Assembly (NCBI RefSeq): GCF_963576545.1
Contig: NC_083641.1
Coordinates: 15,684,893-15,748,892 of the forward strand
Direction of reading: 5' to 3'
DNA length: 64,000 nucleotides
Source of the DNA: Limanda limanda
Lineage: Eukaryota > Chordata > Actinopteri > Pleuronectiformes > Pleuronectidae
In this document: piece after piece, positions 10,311 through 34,400 of the stretch
Layout: each line of letters opens with the position of its first letter
Position numbering within the stretch: position 1 is the stretch's first letter
Notes under the pieces: model-generated
The model's database searches: none
What the model was told of the DNA's origin: nothing
Seen by the model: only the letters and a program-made list of their open reading frames with translations
Position numbers and translations under genes: made by a program

Positions 10311-10454
10311 CAGTTTGGCCCGGAAGTTCCGGTGCGTCTTGCTGTGGCGCGGCAACACGATTCCCTCTCCAAACACAACAGAGAGCTGTCATGGAGGAGA
10401 AGTAGCGACAGATCCACAGACTGCACTTGAAGAGGCTCACCGACCGGGGGTGTG
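10311..10454 (+). promoter_or_regulatory. TUBD1 promoter/5' UTR with ETS palindrome
   Basis: CCGGAAGTTCCGG (10320-10332) is two facing ETS/GABP half-sites. A ggcaac word downstream (in gcggcaacacg) resembles one half of an RFX X-box, which would suit a centriole gene, but a half-site alone is weak. The translation start used is the ATG at 10455 ([14 protein letters not shown]), matching the family. Confidence 0.5.
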
Positions 10455-13400
10455 ATGTCGGTGGTGACGGTGCAGCTGGGGCAGTGCGGGAACCAGGTGG
10501 CTCATGAGCTGTTCGACACCGTGTGCAGGGACGCGCAGGATGGGCAGAGGAGGACGTACTGCACCGCCAGCACGGAGCGGTTCTTCCGCCGCAGCTCACA
10601 AGGAGGTAAAGTAGAGCGGGAGTCTGTTTACACTGTGGAGGAGATACATCCACGTTTCATAAAAGCACACAAAACAAATATCAAAGGTAAAAGTTAAAAC
10701 TATACAATTATTATATATGAACATTGGTGATTTTATTATTCTCACTTCAGCAATCATTTGTTTGCAGCACTTTACTGTTGTAGTATGTTGATGTGAAGCT
10801 GATGTGGGTTTTACCTTCATTAATTCATGCTTGCATCACGCATCTACTCTTCCTCCCACTATCCACAAATTAAGCCAAAAAATATCAGGATACGAACGCT
10901 GCCATCTTGCTCCTCTAGAGCCCAGTGTGCCCAGTAGGGATAGTGGGAGGTTCCACCAATACAGACTGGAAATCAGCTTCTACTCCACAGCTACAGGAGT
11001 ACTGGACTCTCCTAAATAACTGACACACTTTTGGGACCTGAACAATTCACAATGATCTTCTGTACATATACTACATTGCACCACATGTACGCATACACAT
11101 TTACTATGCTGCTTAAATATCTGCTGTACTGCTTTTATATTTACATTTCACTTATTTTTCTACCTCATATATACTTAATTATTATTTAATTAATTTTATT
11201 TTGATGTTGTTATTTATATATAGCAACTTGAGGATTGCTGCTAAATGTCGTTGTACACTGTGCAAAGACAATATAAGGATTCTATTATATTCTAAGTTTC
11301 CCTGGTCTGCTCTATACTTGTTTGTGTGTCCCATTGCTTTTATTTACAGCCTAAGTTCACATAGGGCTGAAACATAAGTCAATTAATAATCAATGAACAC
11401 ACTCTTGATAACTGATAAGTAATTTATCGCTCATCAAAACTTATCCATTGTAGGACTGCTACCATCATGGGCTCTATGGAACTATGAATGTGCATTTCTT
11501 AGTATTTTCTAGTCACTTTAATCTACTGAACAATCAAAGCTAGTAATGTTACATTCCAGTGTGTCACAAGTCTATGTGTGGTCCCCAGATCTCGTGGCCC
11601 GGGCGGTGCTGATAGACATGGAGCCTAAAGTGATAAACCACTGTATGAACGAGGCTGCGCATTCTGGCAGGTGGAGTTATGGAGACACGTCACACTTCAG
11701 CCAGAAGCAGGGCTCCGGAAACAACTGGGCTAATGGGTGAGACATTTATTACTAAAAAGTTACTGTAAAAACAACTAATCCTCTGTGGAATAAAAACACA
11801 GAATAGGACAAAATATGGCGATATTAATGCAGATCAATCATAATCATCACGTCAAATCCGTCTCAGCTCAAACGACACTCACTGGTATTTTTTACTGAGT
11901 TCTTGAACATGTGTCATGGAGCTGTCATGATTTTGTCCGTATCTTGTGAGTTAAGTATGACTCACTACTGTGGAATAATTTTTCATTTTATCTAATAAGT
12001 GTTAAAAGGAGTCATTATAGCATATAAGCCGTGTATTGTTTTCTGTGTGTGGAAAAAAAATCTCAACAGAACATAGCTGGATTTTCACTGGGGGAATATT
12101 TTATAATATTATTAGGGAGGGAATCTCCAGACGAGTAACTTTTTGGAGCTTATTGATCAAAGGTCAACGTAAAGAGAAATGATGGCCAGAAAAACAAATT
12201 TTCCAAGATTTCTCCACTAATAATAGAGCTAGAGAGACAATGTAAAACTTGTAAATCATGAAAAATTCATTTTTTGTAGAGAGAACAATCACACAGGAAA
12301 CATGATCCTATATTTGGAAATGAAGTGATGTAGGGAGACAAAAATTCTGAGAACGTGCGCCTCTTCTCACTCAGGTATTGTGTCCACGGTCCTCGTCACA
12401 AGGAGGTGGTGGAGGAGCTGGTGAGGCGGGAGGTGGAGCGCTGTGACAGGCTGGCTGGCCTCATGGCCATGATGAGCGTGGCGGGAGGGACAGGGTCCGG
12501 GGTCGGCACCTTCGTCACTCAGGGTCTCCGAGACATCTACCCAAAGTCCTTTATCCTCAATCACCTGACCTGGCCCTACGAGACTGGAGAGGTATGGAGA
12601 TCTGCTGTCAAGTGCAAGCAGCAATCCACAGCCATGAAACGAGCAATCTGCTTTTTAAATGTTTTGTTACCTGTCCTTTCAGGTAATTGTCCAGAACTAT
12701 AACTCCATGCTGACGCTGGCTCATCTCTACCAGCTGTCAGACGCCATCCTGGTGCACGAGAACGACACGGTGCACAGGATCTGCAGTCAGCTGCTCAACA
12801 TCAAGCACATCTCCTTCAGTGACATCAACAAGCTCATCGCTCACCAGCTGGGCAGCGTGCTGCAGCCGGCGCTCACTGCTGACTCCCACGGAGGCTTCAG
12901 CAGAAATCCTCTGGGTGAGATGGACACACTCACACACTCACACACTCACACACTCACACACTCACACACTCACACACACACACACACAAAAGGTTAACCG
13001 CAGGGCCTGGATTTCCTGTAATATGAGCGGATTAGGCGTGGGTTGTTGACTACACAGAGAAACTTTTCCTACGTTTCTTCACACAGTAAAAGAGAAGATG
13101 ACTCAAGTGAAGTGGAAAAGTGATGAGTGAGATCATTAGAAAAACAGAAAACTAGCACTTACTTCTGAAAGGGCCACTCACTCACTGACACTGTTTTTCT
13201 TTGTTTGAATGTAAAGAATCAATAAATAAATTGTGGTAAAGCCAGTATGACTCTAGTAATAATACTAATAATACATTTAATTTATAAATACACGTTTCAA
13301 AGTACCCAAGACAATCTATTAATTTAATATAAATAAATAAAACAAGAGACACTTGAACTCCAGTGATCTCACCATCTTGGCTGGAAAAGGCCTCTGCCAC

Positions 13401-14608
13401 TGATTGGCCTGTCTTAATCCTCACGGTCCATTATTCCTCCCTGGGTCTGTCTCTCAGGTGAGCTGGTGAGCGCCCTGGTCTGCCACCCGGAGTACAAGCT
13501 GCTCAGTGTGTGCACCGTCCCCCAGATGCCCAGTGCCTCCATCGCTTACAGCACCTTCAGCTGGCCGGCGCTGCTCAAACACCTGCGACAGATGCTCATC
13601 TCCAACAGCAAGATGGAGGAAGGCAAGTTTTGACAATGGGGTAATAGTAATGATTTTAAAGTTATGGCTTAGAATGGGACTGGATCTGTCAATCCCTCCA
13701 TTTGAGGATCTTTCTGGTTTGTCCCGTGTCAGGTATGGACTGGCAGGCGCGTCCACCTTCAGCCTCTGAGCGGAGCAGGAGTCTCACCGGGGCCAACACG
13801 TCTCTGGCCAACCTGCTCATCCTGAGGGGGAAAGACGTCTACAGTGCAGAGACTGGTCAGAGAGCTGATTCAAGTGAATTGATTTTATCGTGGAAAGTGG
13901 ATGAAGTGAAATAATAACTACCTTGCTCTCTGATCTCAATTGATAAATCCACGACAGTCATGAAGGAGATAAAGATGTTTTTGAAAAATTTTAAATTTGG
14001 TAGTTTAGGCTGGTGTGATGCATATAACACAGAAAATGGTTTACGATAGCATCCAACACTTTTAATTCTCTTCATAATTGATGTGAATATGTGTGTATTC
14101 GTCTGCAGGAGGCTTTGAGGACCCGGGTCTGTACACCCCCTGGCTGTCATCAGGAGAAGCTTTAAACCTGTGGAAATCACCGGTGCCTTTTAACAAATAT
14201 GAGAAATCTGCAACGGTGGTCAGTAACAGTCGGGCTCTGCTCAGACCTCTGGATCACATGGTGAGAAAAGCCTGGAACATGTTCGCCTCCAGGTGAGTCA
14301 GCATCTCTGCTCAGAAAAATGAATATAACTCCAAAAACAGTGTCAATTATTAAAATGAATGTTCTTTTAATAATAGAATAGAATATTTATATAGAGGGAG
14401 TGATACAAGTTCTCTTTAACGTTAATACCTTTGGGTTAAAGACAGAAGATTGACATGGTAACCATCATTTTTCTCTCTCGTGTTGTTTCCCTCTTGTTCC
14501 AGAGCCTATATCCATCAGTACGTTAAATTTGGGATCTCAGAGGAGGATTTTCTCGACAGTTTTACATCCCTGGAGCAGGTCATCTCCAGCTACAGTCAAC
14601 TGTGTTAG
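10455..14608 (+). CDS. tubd1: Delta-tubulin
   Basis: Tubulin-superfamily GTPase needed for the triplet microtubules of centrioles and basal bodies. Eight coding exons: 10455-10605, 11589-11736, 12375-12591, 12683-12914, 13458-13622, 13733-13855, 14109-14292 and 14503-14608. They total 1326 nt and 441 aa, near the human 453. The N-terminus [14 protein letters not shown] is the nucleotide-binding start. [11 protein letters not shown] and [12 protein letters not shown] follow. The tubulin signature GGTGSG lies in exon 3 ([15 protein letters not shown]), and [17 protein letters not shown] is in exon 4. The C-terminus reads [19 protein letters not shown] and ends SSYSQLC. Intron 5 uses a GC donor (GAG GAA G/gcaagt at 13623) with a normal AG acceptor. 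The other introns are GT-AG. It is complete and divergent from RPS6KB1, as in tetrapods. Confidence 0.96.
11030..11295 (+). mobile_element. LINE-type 3' tail fragment
   Basis: In TUBD1 intron 1. It ends gctgctaaatgtcgttgtac, actgtgcaaagacaat and attctattatattct. This layout (a conserved aatgtcgttgtac block, a cat/aat-rich stretch, then a short tandem tail) matches 3' ends of teleost LINEs. A related end lies at about 44180-44500. No reverse transcriptase frame is present. Confidence 0.5.
12924..12990 (+). repeat. (ACACTC)n minisatellite running into (CA)n
   Basis: Tandem cacactcacacact units begin ten bases after the exon 4 donor of TUBD1 (donor at 12915) and grade into pure CA. Confidence 0.9.
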
Positions 14609-14700
14609 CAGAGAGAACGAGCACTACCTTTTATTTGGACTGAATGAAAACAAGATTCTGCTGATATCAGGAACATTGCTGCTTTTTTAACCAACATGTA

Positions 14701-14706
14701 AATAAA
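14701..14706 (+). terminator. TUBD1 polyadenylation signal
   Basis: AATAAA 93 nt after the TAG stop at 14606-14608 gives a short 3' UTR. Confidence 0.75.
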
Positions 14707-14739
14707 ACATAGTTTATTTAAACAGATTTCGTCCTTCAC

Positions 14740-15830
14740 TGTGTCTGACACCTGCAGTGGCCGGAGGGACTGAGGTCATTTAGACCAAAGGTTCACTCAC
14801 TGCCTCTTCAAGGAAAAAATATTGTTTAATTATGTTATACCATTATACAATTTATAGTTTGAAATTACATGGCATTGTCTACTACTGTTCTTATGCTCAA
14901 GAATGAATCAAGTCAAAATAGGCAGTAGAGGTAATCAGATCCTTTAAATAAGTAAAAAAGTATGAATGGCACATTGTAACATTAAAATTCTACTTGTATT
15001 TAAACATTTGGTTAATCTCAGCAAAATATTTATCAACAATAAACTGGCAAACGGCACATTTCACATCTCATGAAGCTCCGAAAATACTGACATATTTTAA
15101 ACCCTTCGGGCTGTAATAAAACAATGTCAGTAGTTGTAGTAATATAATTGTCCTCAAAGGCAATTTAACAAGTCATATATGTCTCCTATGTATATGAGGC
15201 AAAGCACAGTGAGGAGGTATAACACAAATGATCAACATGATTTTGTTTTATGTTTGTTATTGTAATTAAGTATGTATGGAATAATTGTGGCATTTATTGT
15301 GATAATCAATAACTTATGAACATTTTTATTTTGCTTTAATTTTTCTATCATCCAGCACCTAATGCACACATGTTCATTTGCTGTGCAGTAAGAGTGTTGG
15401 GCCTTTCATGTATAATAATATAAAAGGTTGATCTTATATTTTATGTGTCAATCAAGAGTAACTAGAGCAAGTGAGTAAATTTCATAGGGCAAATTACATT
15501 TGTAAAAGTTCTATTAAAAATACAAATGGAGATGTGCAATATAAAATATTTAGTCTTTAAAGTTGCTTAAAGCTCAGGTTTAGTTCAGGTATCTCATAAG
15601 AATCACTTGAGTATATGTATTAAGTTACTTCACATCTCTGGATAAGAAAAGCTTTCACCATCTATCTATATTACGTGACATCAGCAGATGAAGGTCATAT
15701 GGTGTGATCAAACTAACTGGACCTTGTGTGGAGATCAACTGAGGCTTATTGTAGTTTGAACACTTGAAAGCAGCGGTTATACGGGATAGCAGCACTTCAC
15801 ATAGAAAAAGGACAGGGTTGACAGTTAACA
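14740..15830. other. TUBD1-VMP1 (tail-to-tail) intergenic DNA
   Basis: A+T-rich DNA between two convergent transcription units. I see no coding exon, RNA gene or clear mobile element in it. Confidence 0.6.
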
Positions 15831-15845
15831 TACTTTTATTAATTC

Positions 15846-15851
15846 TTTATT
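15846..15851 (-). terminator. Candidate poly(A) signal for the pri-miR-21/long VMP1 transcript
   Basis: Minus-strand AATAAA (plus tttatt), with a second copy at about 15834. It lies ~155 nt past the miR-21 hairpin and would end a transcript carrying it. Inferred from position. Confidence 0.45.
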
Positions 15852-16005
15852 CTTCAATAATTTAACATTATTTCCAGAATTGCAACGATCAGCATAAAAT
15901 GTCATACGAACGTCATTTAAGTCCCGACATGGAGCCGCTGAAGTCTGAACCTGGAACAGTCGACATGAGCAGAACATCACCAGGAAATGTTGAAGGGCCA
16001 CAGCT

Positions 16006-16075
16006 TCAGCCAGCTTACAAACTAGTGTTGCCACGGTTATACAACAGCCAACACCAGTCTGATAAGCTAGCTGAC
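16006..16075 (-). ncRNA. mir21: microRNA miR-21 precursor
   Basis: The minus strand holds TAGCTTATCAGACTGGTGTT followed by GGC (16069-16047), the fish form of mature miR-21-5p. It folds with the 3' arm CAACACTAGTTTGTAAGCTGG. The base stem TCAGCTAGCTTA pairs fully with TAAGCTGGCTGA (one G-U pair), and ACTGGTGTTG pairs with CAACACTAGT. The hairpin lies 1.3 kb past the VMP1 stop on the same strand, the position seen in mammals, where miR-21 is made from its own promoter and from extended VMP1 transcripts. The identity is very secure. Hairpin ends are approximate. Confidence 0.96.
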
Positions 16076-17031
16076 GGGATGGATCTCACCACTGAGTGTA
16101 TGGAAGGGGATGTTCTCCACACGATGGAGATGGACATTAATCTACAGAGTATATTGCAGTCAGCACTTATGACCAACATACGTAGAATGTGGGAGGCCGG
16201 TTGGTAGAATGGACTCAAAGTACTTAGGACATGATGCAATTCTTCATCCACGAATTACTTAAACATTTTCAAATTGAAAGTTATGAGGGCCAAGCTTTTC
16301 ACTTACCTTTCAGATGAACAGGTCCAAGAGAGAATTATGCATTAGCTCTTTCATAACAGTAATTTCTTAAACTTTTCAACATTTCAAAGTTGGTCTCATC
16401 CACCAGGAGAACTCAAAGAACGACAGACTCAGACTTGGAAACAAGTGCCATGACTTGCATGTTTTTATATATATGATCTGATCCAACCTAAATGTACAGA
16501 GTAGAAATGGGACTAGTTAGTCGAGAGCACAATGTCACTTTACAAATGATATCACCTTTTTGGTTCAAGTTGATTCACGTCCACACAGACCGTTGGAATA
16601 GAAAGACATCTGCGCATACGGTCCAAAAGATAGTAAGATATTTACACTGTGTGCAAACCATCAGAACCCACCGGTCTTTTTTTATCTTGATATTGCTTTT
16701 TTTTTTCCATTTTAAAATGACAACTCCAGAAACAAAAAATGTTCTAACTGTCGAACAGGACAAAAAACATAAGGAAAATTAAACCCTGAAACAAAAAACA
16801 AGAGACCCTCCATCGCAGTTATCTTGGCAGCACTGTACAAATGAATCGAGATACATCCATACATACATGTTACAAAATTAAATAACAATCAAGTCTATAA
16901 GTAAAGAACTAGGTTCGAGGGAAGCCAAACCCCCCCGACTTGCATAAGGCATAGCATCTGATGGGCACCGCCCGAGCACAGCAGCCACCACCACACCGCT
17001 GCTTCACTTCTGAGGTCAATGAAAGGGTTAA

Positions 17032-17037
17032 TTTAAT
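17032..17037 (-). terminator. Possible VMP1 poly(A) signal variant
   Basis: Minus-strand ATTAAA ~310 nt past the VMP1 stop. It would give a short 3' UTR excluding miR-21, as an alternative to the distal signal near 15846. Weak evidence. Confidence 0.25.
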
Positions 17038-17348
17038 GTTAAAGTAATATGTTAAGATCAACAGCGGGACCGATCGCACTACACAGACAGTGAGATGAAG
17101 GGAAGAACTACAAAACCTGAAGGAGGGACAAACAGTTAACAGTAGCATACATCCTCAAACACACCAAAACCAACAGAGCCTGGATTTCATTCTTTCTTTC
17201 TTTTTTTCCTCTCTCGAGCATTCAGCCTCTTTGAGAATGGATGAGGGTGAGGTTTGTTGTTAAGTTGTGAGTGGCTGGGTCTGAGCGCAGGGCTCTCAGC
17301 AGCAGAAACACAGTCACTGGGATGTCTGAACTGCTTTTGTCCTCGTCA

Positions 17349-29451
<12,103 letters not shown>

Positions 29452-30020
29452 GTCGATCACGGTGGTGGCAGATCTAGGACAGTCTGGGACAGTCTGGGAC
29501 AACAGAGACAGAAGGACAACAGCGTGACTGTGTGCGGATTAGCAGCGTCCTCTCCCCTGCTTGTTTGAAGCTACACAGCGTTATTAACACACCGGCTCAC
29601 TGAGTTATACGCTTGGTTTCCGTAGGGGAAATATCTCATAAAGCCGGGCGGTGAATGGGTGATTCATATCACAGCATCTTACGGCAGAAATGTCCACAGC
29701 TACCGGAAATAGCAGCCGTCGTGACGGTGAGCCTGTCACAAGATATGATGCCAAACGCGAGCACATCATCCTCCACATGCTAACCGGCTAGCCAACGTGC
29801 TAAGTGCTAAGCTAGGCACGTCGGCGGCCCCCATGTGAAATTAAGGCCGATACAATCAGCAGCGGGACGTCTTTCTTCCGGAGAGCAGTGTGGAACTGTT
29901 TCTTACCGCTGCACCGACAGAAACATGAGAAAAAATACACGATAAAGAGGCTAAAAGAACGTTGTTTGTAAAAAAATGAAATGACAGCCGTACCTCTTTC
30001 CTGTCCTCCTCACCCGGAAA
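29452..30020 (-). promoter_or_regulatory. VMP1 5' UTR/promoter region
   Basis: GC-richer DNA upstream of the VMP1 start, with CCGGAAAT/CCGGAAGA-like ETS words (for example near 29704, 29877 and 30013) and several CpGs. Just upstream of the ATG, GTCCCAGACT is repeated (29475-29500), giving two or three tandem AG acceptors. In mammals the first VMP1 exon is noncoding, so a 5' UTR intron ending here is likely. Confidence 0.5.
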
Positions 30021-30980
30021 TAGACGCGGGACGTGTCAAAGTACAACTGTATAGCGGTTCAGTTATGAAGGAATGTGTACACAAGAGGGTTTGCTATTAG
30101 CTTTACAAGGAGACATATACAGCTGTAAAGAAACTTTAAACAAACGCAAACTTTACAAAGTGCATATTTACCGTTATGTGCTTATTAACTTATCAATACA
30201 TTTATTTTGAAAATTCAATAAAGACGTATTTCCGTAAACTGCAGATTGTGGGCCAATCGGATGTTGCCAGATTTTCCAATAGAAACTATTGCAACACTAC
30301 CTTGCTTTACCTTTCAGGGGATTTACTCGTGACCCATATACATTAAAAATATTTTAAAAAGTGTTGAAAGCAAAGTTATATTACGTTGAAACTGCTTCAG
30401 CTAATGTTTTTAGAATTGTTGCTCTGTCCCAGTGTGCCCTTTCATGTCCATCATGTGTCATGGGTCAGAGGTGTCAACATATCAAGAGTGCATGCTTGGA
30501 AGATCTCACAAACATTAGTCACAAAAAAAACACTTTACCTCACAGAAAAAAGCTGCCAAGTGTGATATGGAGACAGTGAGCAACAACTTATTTAATAAAT
30601 GTGACCATTTATTCCCCAATTCTCAGGTGCTATTCCATTCCTCATGTGACCTATTGGCTTCACAACATTCACAAACTTTTGCCAAGCACATGACATGTTA
30701 CACAACCTCTCTGGAGTTTCAGTGCTTCCATCCTAAGATTTACTTTTGAACAGGTCCAGCAAGTTTACACAGAGGAAAAACACACAAGGCCATATCTTAG
30801 TTCTATCTAAGCCTGAATGTGCAAAGATGCACAGTTGCATTTTCACAAAGTATGCGTCTGATTCTACAAACAAACAAAAAAGGAATACAATACTTGTGTA
30901 TGCAAGAAAAAAATATATACATTTAAAACATTATTCTTCAGTTAGTCAAACATTTCTGATAATGAACACTTTTTCTTCAG
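30021..30980. other. VMP1-NPAT intergenic DNA
   Basis: A+T-rich DNA between the VMP1 promoter and the NPAT 3' end. I see no exon, RNA gene or classified repeat. It is where the 17q23-like and 11q22-like gene blocks meet. Confidence 0.6.
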
Positions 30981-30981
30981 T

Positions 30982-30987
30982 TTTATT
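30982..30987 (-). terminator. Candidate NPAT poly(A) signal
   Basis: Minus-strand AATAAA ~460 nt past the NPAT stop at 31447-31445. Inferred from position. Confidence 0.5.
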
Positions 30988-31444
30988 CAAATAAAAGGAA
31001 GCGACATATTCCCGAAAATGTTTCACATATATACACAGCTAGAGTCAAATATTGACCAAGGGAATGTTTTAAATCACTAATTTTAAGCAACCAGCATCAT
31101 TTATGGCAAAGTGCCCACAGACAAATGTGTAATTGTTCTGATGTAGTAAATGAAAAAGGTGATTAAAACATGAGGCGAACATGAGGATAAACAGTTCAGT
31201 GCACCGTGCCGTGGTTGCCTTGCTGCATTTAACAGGATGTTATGTCGATTGCCCGCACTGGACACTAGCCAGCAGAATCAAAGTTCCTCATTGGCAGCAG
31301 GCGGCATTGCAGCTTATAAGGTCTCGGGCAAGGTTACTAATAAGAACCAGAGGCCCTATTTTAGCTGATGGCTTGTTCTATTCCTGGGTAGTAACCTAAG
31401 CAGGTAGTGAAAAGGGCAGTCCTTCCTCGTTGGTGTGTCGGATT

Positions 31445-34400
31445 TCACTCATCATAGTGGAGGGATGACAGGAACTTATCCACATCCAAGTCTTGGGGAA
31501 AGCAATCGACGACTCTCTTTTTCTCCTGCAGATTTAAAGCAAAAGTCAGAATTACATTAATACAAATATGTATCATTGGCTGTTTATCAATGGAGTTCCC
31601 AAACTTTTCAGCCCGACACAAAAATATGCAAGGACCCCAACTGTAACAGAGGGTGTCGTCTAAACAGGTGCCTCATCAACAGGCCGAACAACATGCTTCC
31701 AGCTCCATGTGGCTGAATTGATAAAAATAAGGAGTCTATTTAGTTCGGATTTGTTTTTAATGAGTAGGTCTAAAAAATTATAAAGATTGGCCTGATGGTG
31801 GCAACAGAGTAATGGCCATGTCGTTACTTTAATCCTTATCTGTTAATCCTGCTCAGGGTGATGGAGGACACACTGGACATACAGGGGGGACAGGATGGAC
31901 AGACACATTCAAACCTTCAGGGAATTTAGATTGCTGTGCACCTAACCTGCATATCTTTAAAAGTGTTTCTCCTCTGTACTGTGTGATCAAACTCCTCTAG
32001 TCAGGCGCAGGTCAAAGCTGAAAGACTAAACTTAACTTCCATCAGTATGTACTGTCCTGCCAGACAGGGCATATTGTCATTAAAGAGAGCAAGCGCATTC
32101 TGGCTCATCCTTTAGGGTTGTTGGAGTTTTAGTTACTGTCTGCTTATAATTACACCTACATCAGCATGACATTTTAATTGATCTGAGAGAATCAATCAAT
32201 TATTCAACTGAATGACAATTAATACATGAGCCATAATTCTTAGGATATATAGTTATATATATATCATTATATAGACTAAGATGTACTAGCACTATGCCTA
32301 CCCGGTCATTCTTTATGCCTGGCGATCGTTTGGACTCTTTCTTGGCCGGTGTGCCGGCTGTGGGAGAAGACTGTTTGCGTTTTTTAGAGATCTTTGAGCT
32401 TGTGGGTGACTTTTCTCCAACTCCATCCTGACGCAAACTGTCCTTCAGGGGAGTGCCTGTTCTAGCGATGGCAGCCCGCGAAAGAATCATGAGTGTGTGA
32501 GCGGCCATGTTAATGCTGCTTTCACTGCCAGCCTCACTAGCGGGGCTGCAGGTGGGGACATCCGGGGTGTTGGGGGGCAAGAGACGCTTCTGAGGCCCTT
32601 CTCCGTCGTTACCCCTTTTCTGTCTGGAAGGAGTCCTGTGACGGAAGGTGGACTCCACCTGGTTACAGCCGGTCCCAGGGGTACTGGGTAGGCTTATATC
32701 TGAGGCACTTGCTCCAGGCCTCTTGGCTGGGGTGGAAGGAGAGTTTAGCTCCTGGATGTCCTGCAGCATCTCAGCTGCCTGTTTAGCCAGAGAGCAGGAC
32801 TTTGACTGGGCTTTTGTAGCCTTGGACTGGGGATTAGATTCTGGTTGAGTGACAGCTGGAGGGTTGAGGTCGCTTGATGCTGAGGATGCCGATGTAGACT
32901 GCTGTTGCTGCTCTTGCACACGCCCCTTAATTTCATTTTCCTTGTTGGATGTCACATTTGGCGTTTCCTGAGAAGGATTCCTCTTTTCTGTGCGGCCCTC
33001 TCGCGATTTGGCAGGAGCCTTTTCTGCAGGTTCTTTCGTGTTGCTTTCCTCTTTATCCTTTCTACTCCCTGATTTCGTTGCAGTGTGAGAAGACATCTTT
33101 GACCTCTGTGAATTATGAGCTTTTGCTTCTCCATCATCATTAGTGTGTTTCTTGTCAGTAGATTTGGATCTTCTTTGTGATTCTAACTTTTTCAAAGCCT
33201 CAGGCTGTGAAGAACCCACCCTGCTGGCACTTGCACTTCGAGTCTCTGGGTTGTTGATCTTATGATCTTGTTTGCGAGAGTTATTTTTAACAGGACCTTT
33301 ATGGTGCTGTTGTTGAGGCCTGGAATTCTCTGCCTCCTTCACTAACCCTCCTACATTCTGGGAATCTGATGAGCATCTGGTAATCTCTATTCTCCTCTTG
33401 GGCTTGTTGCCACTTAAGATAGCAGGCCGTATTTGAGGGGCTAGTTGTGTTTTAACTTTCCCAGGTTGCCTGACAGATCGTGGTGTAGATGTATTTGGGG
33501 CTGCAGGTGAGTTGGTTTTTGTGGTTTCAGGAGTTTGTAGTTGAACTCCGGCAGAAGAGTCAAAAAATAAAATTCTACGATAACTGGAACTCTTTGCTGC
33601 ATCCTGCTGGCTTGTATTTTCAGCTGAAGCAGGTTGAATTACTTTACCAACCACAGTTTCCTCAGTGCCTGCAATTCAGAGAAATATGGTCAGAGCAGCA
33701 AAGCAGTGACATGAAAACATAACCCAGAACAACACTGAGGATATAAGAATATACTAAATCAGGGATTACTGCTCCAAGTTAGCATGTAACTTACCAGCAA
33801 CTGTGGATGTTTTGACTGCCACTGTGGAAGGTTTGGGGTTGACAGTTTCTGGCTGCTGTACCAACACTGGATTTGGTATGGCAACCAGCTGATAATAGAA
33901 CAGAGATAAGTGTTATTGTTCTGGACATTGCTAAAAGCTCCAAAGCCAATGGAAACCCCCTGAAGGGACACTGTGCTTTAGTCCACATGTTACACAATTA
34001 TGAAGTTTATATATATATTTTACTGTTGATGGAGCCTCACCCACAGTGGGGAAATAATTGGTTTGTTTTTTCAGAGAATAAATATCATTGGCTCATTAAT
34101 AATACAAATACAAATTCTGAAGGAGATTATTTGAGGGGCACAAAATGTAGATTTCATTCAAACAAAATGTCAAAAATTCTGCAATTGTTTTGGACACATT
34201 GTTTATTTAAGTTTGATCTGGGGATGCTGTTAGAGCAAAGCTCACAAAATATCATTGGTTATCTTTTGGGTAACATCTGTAGAAGCTTTCATGGTAACCT
34301 GCCCATTAGATCTCATGATACAGATATGATCTCTGCCACATAGCAAAAACACGTTTTCTGTTAAAAATGGTAAAACCAAAAAATACCTATAGACTCAGAC

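Noticed and set aside
15899..16207. Plus-strand 102-aa frame across the miR-21 locus
   Set aside because: The miR-21 hairpin on the opposite strand explains the conserved part. The frame has no recognisable protein feature.
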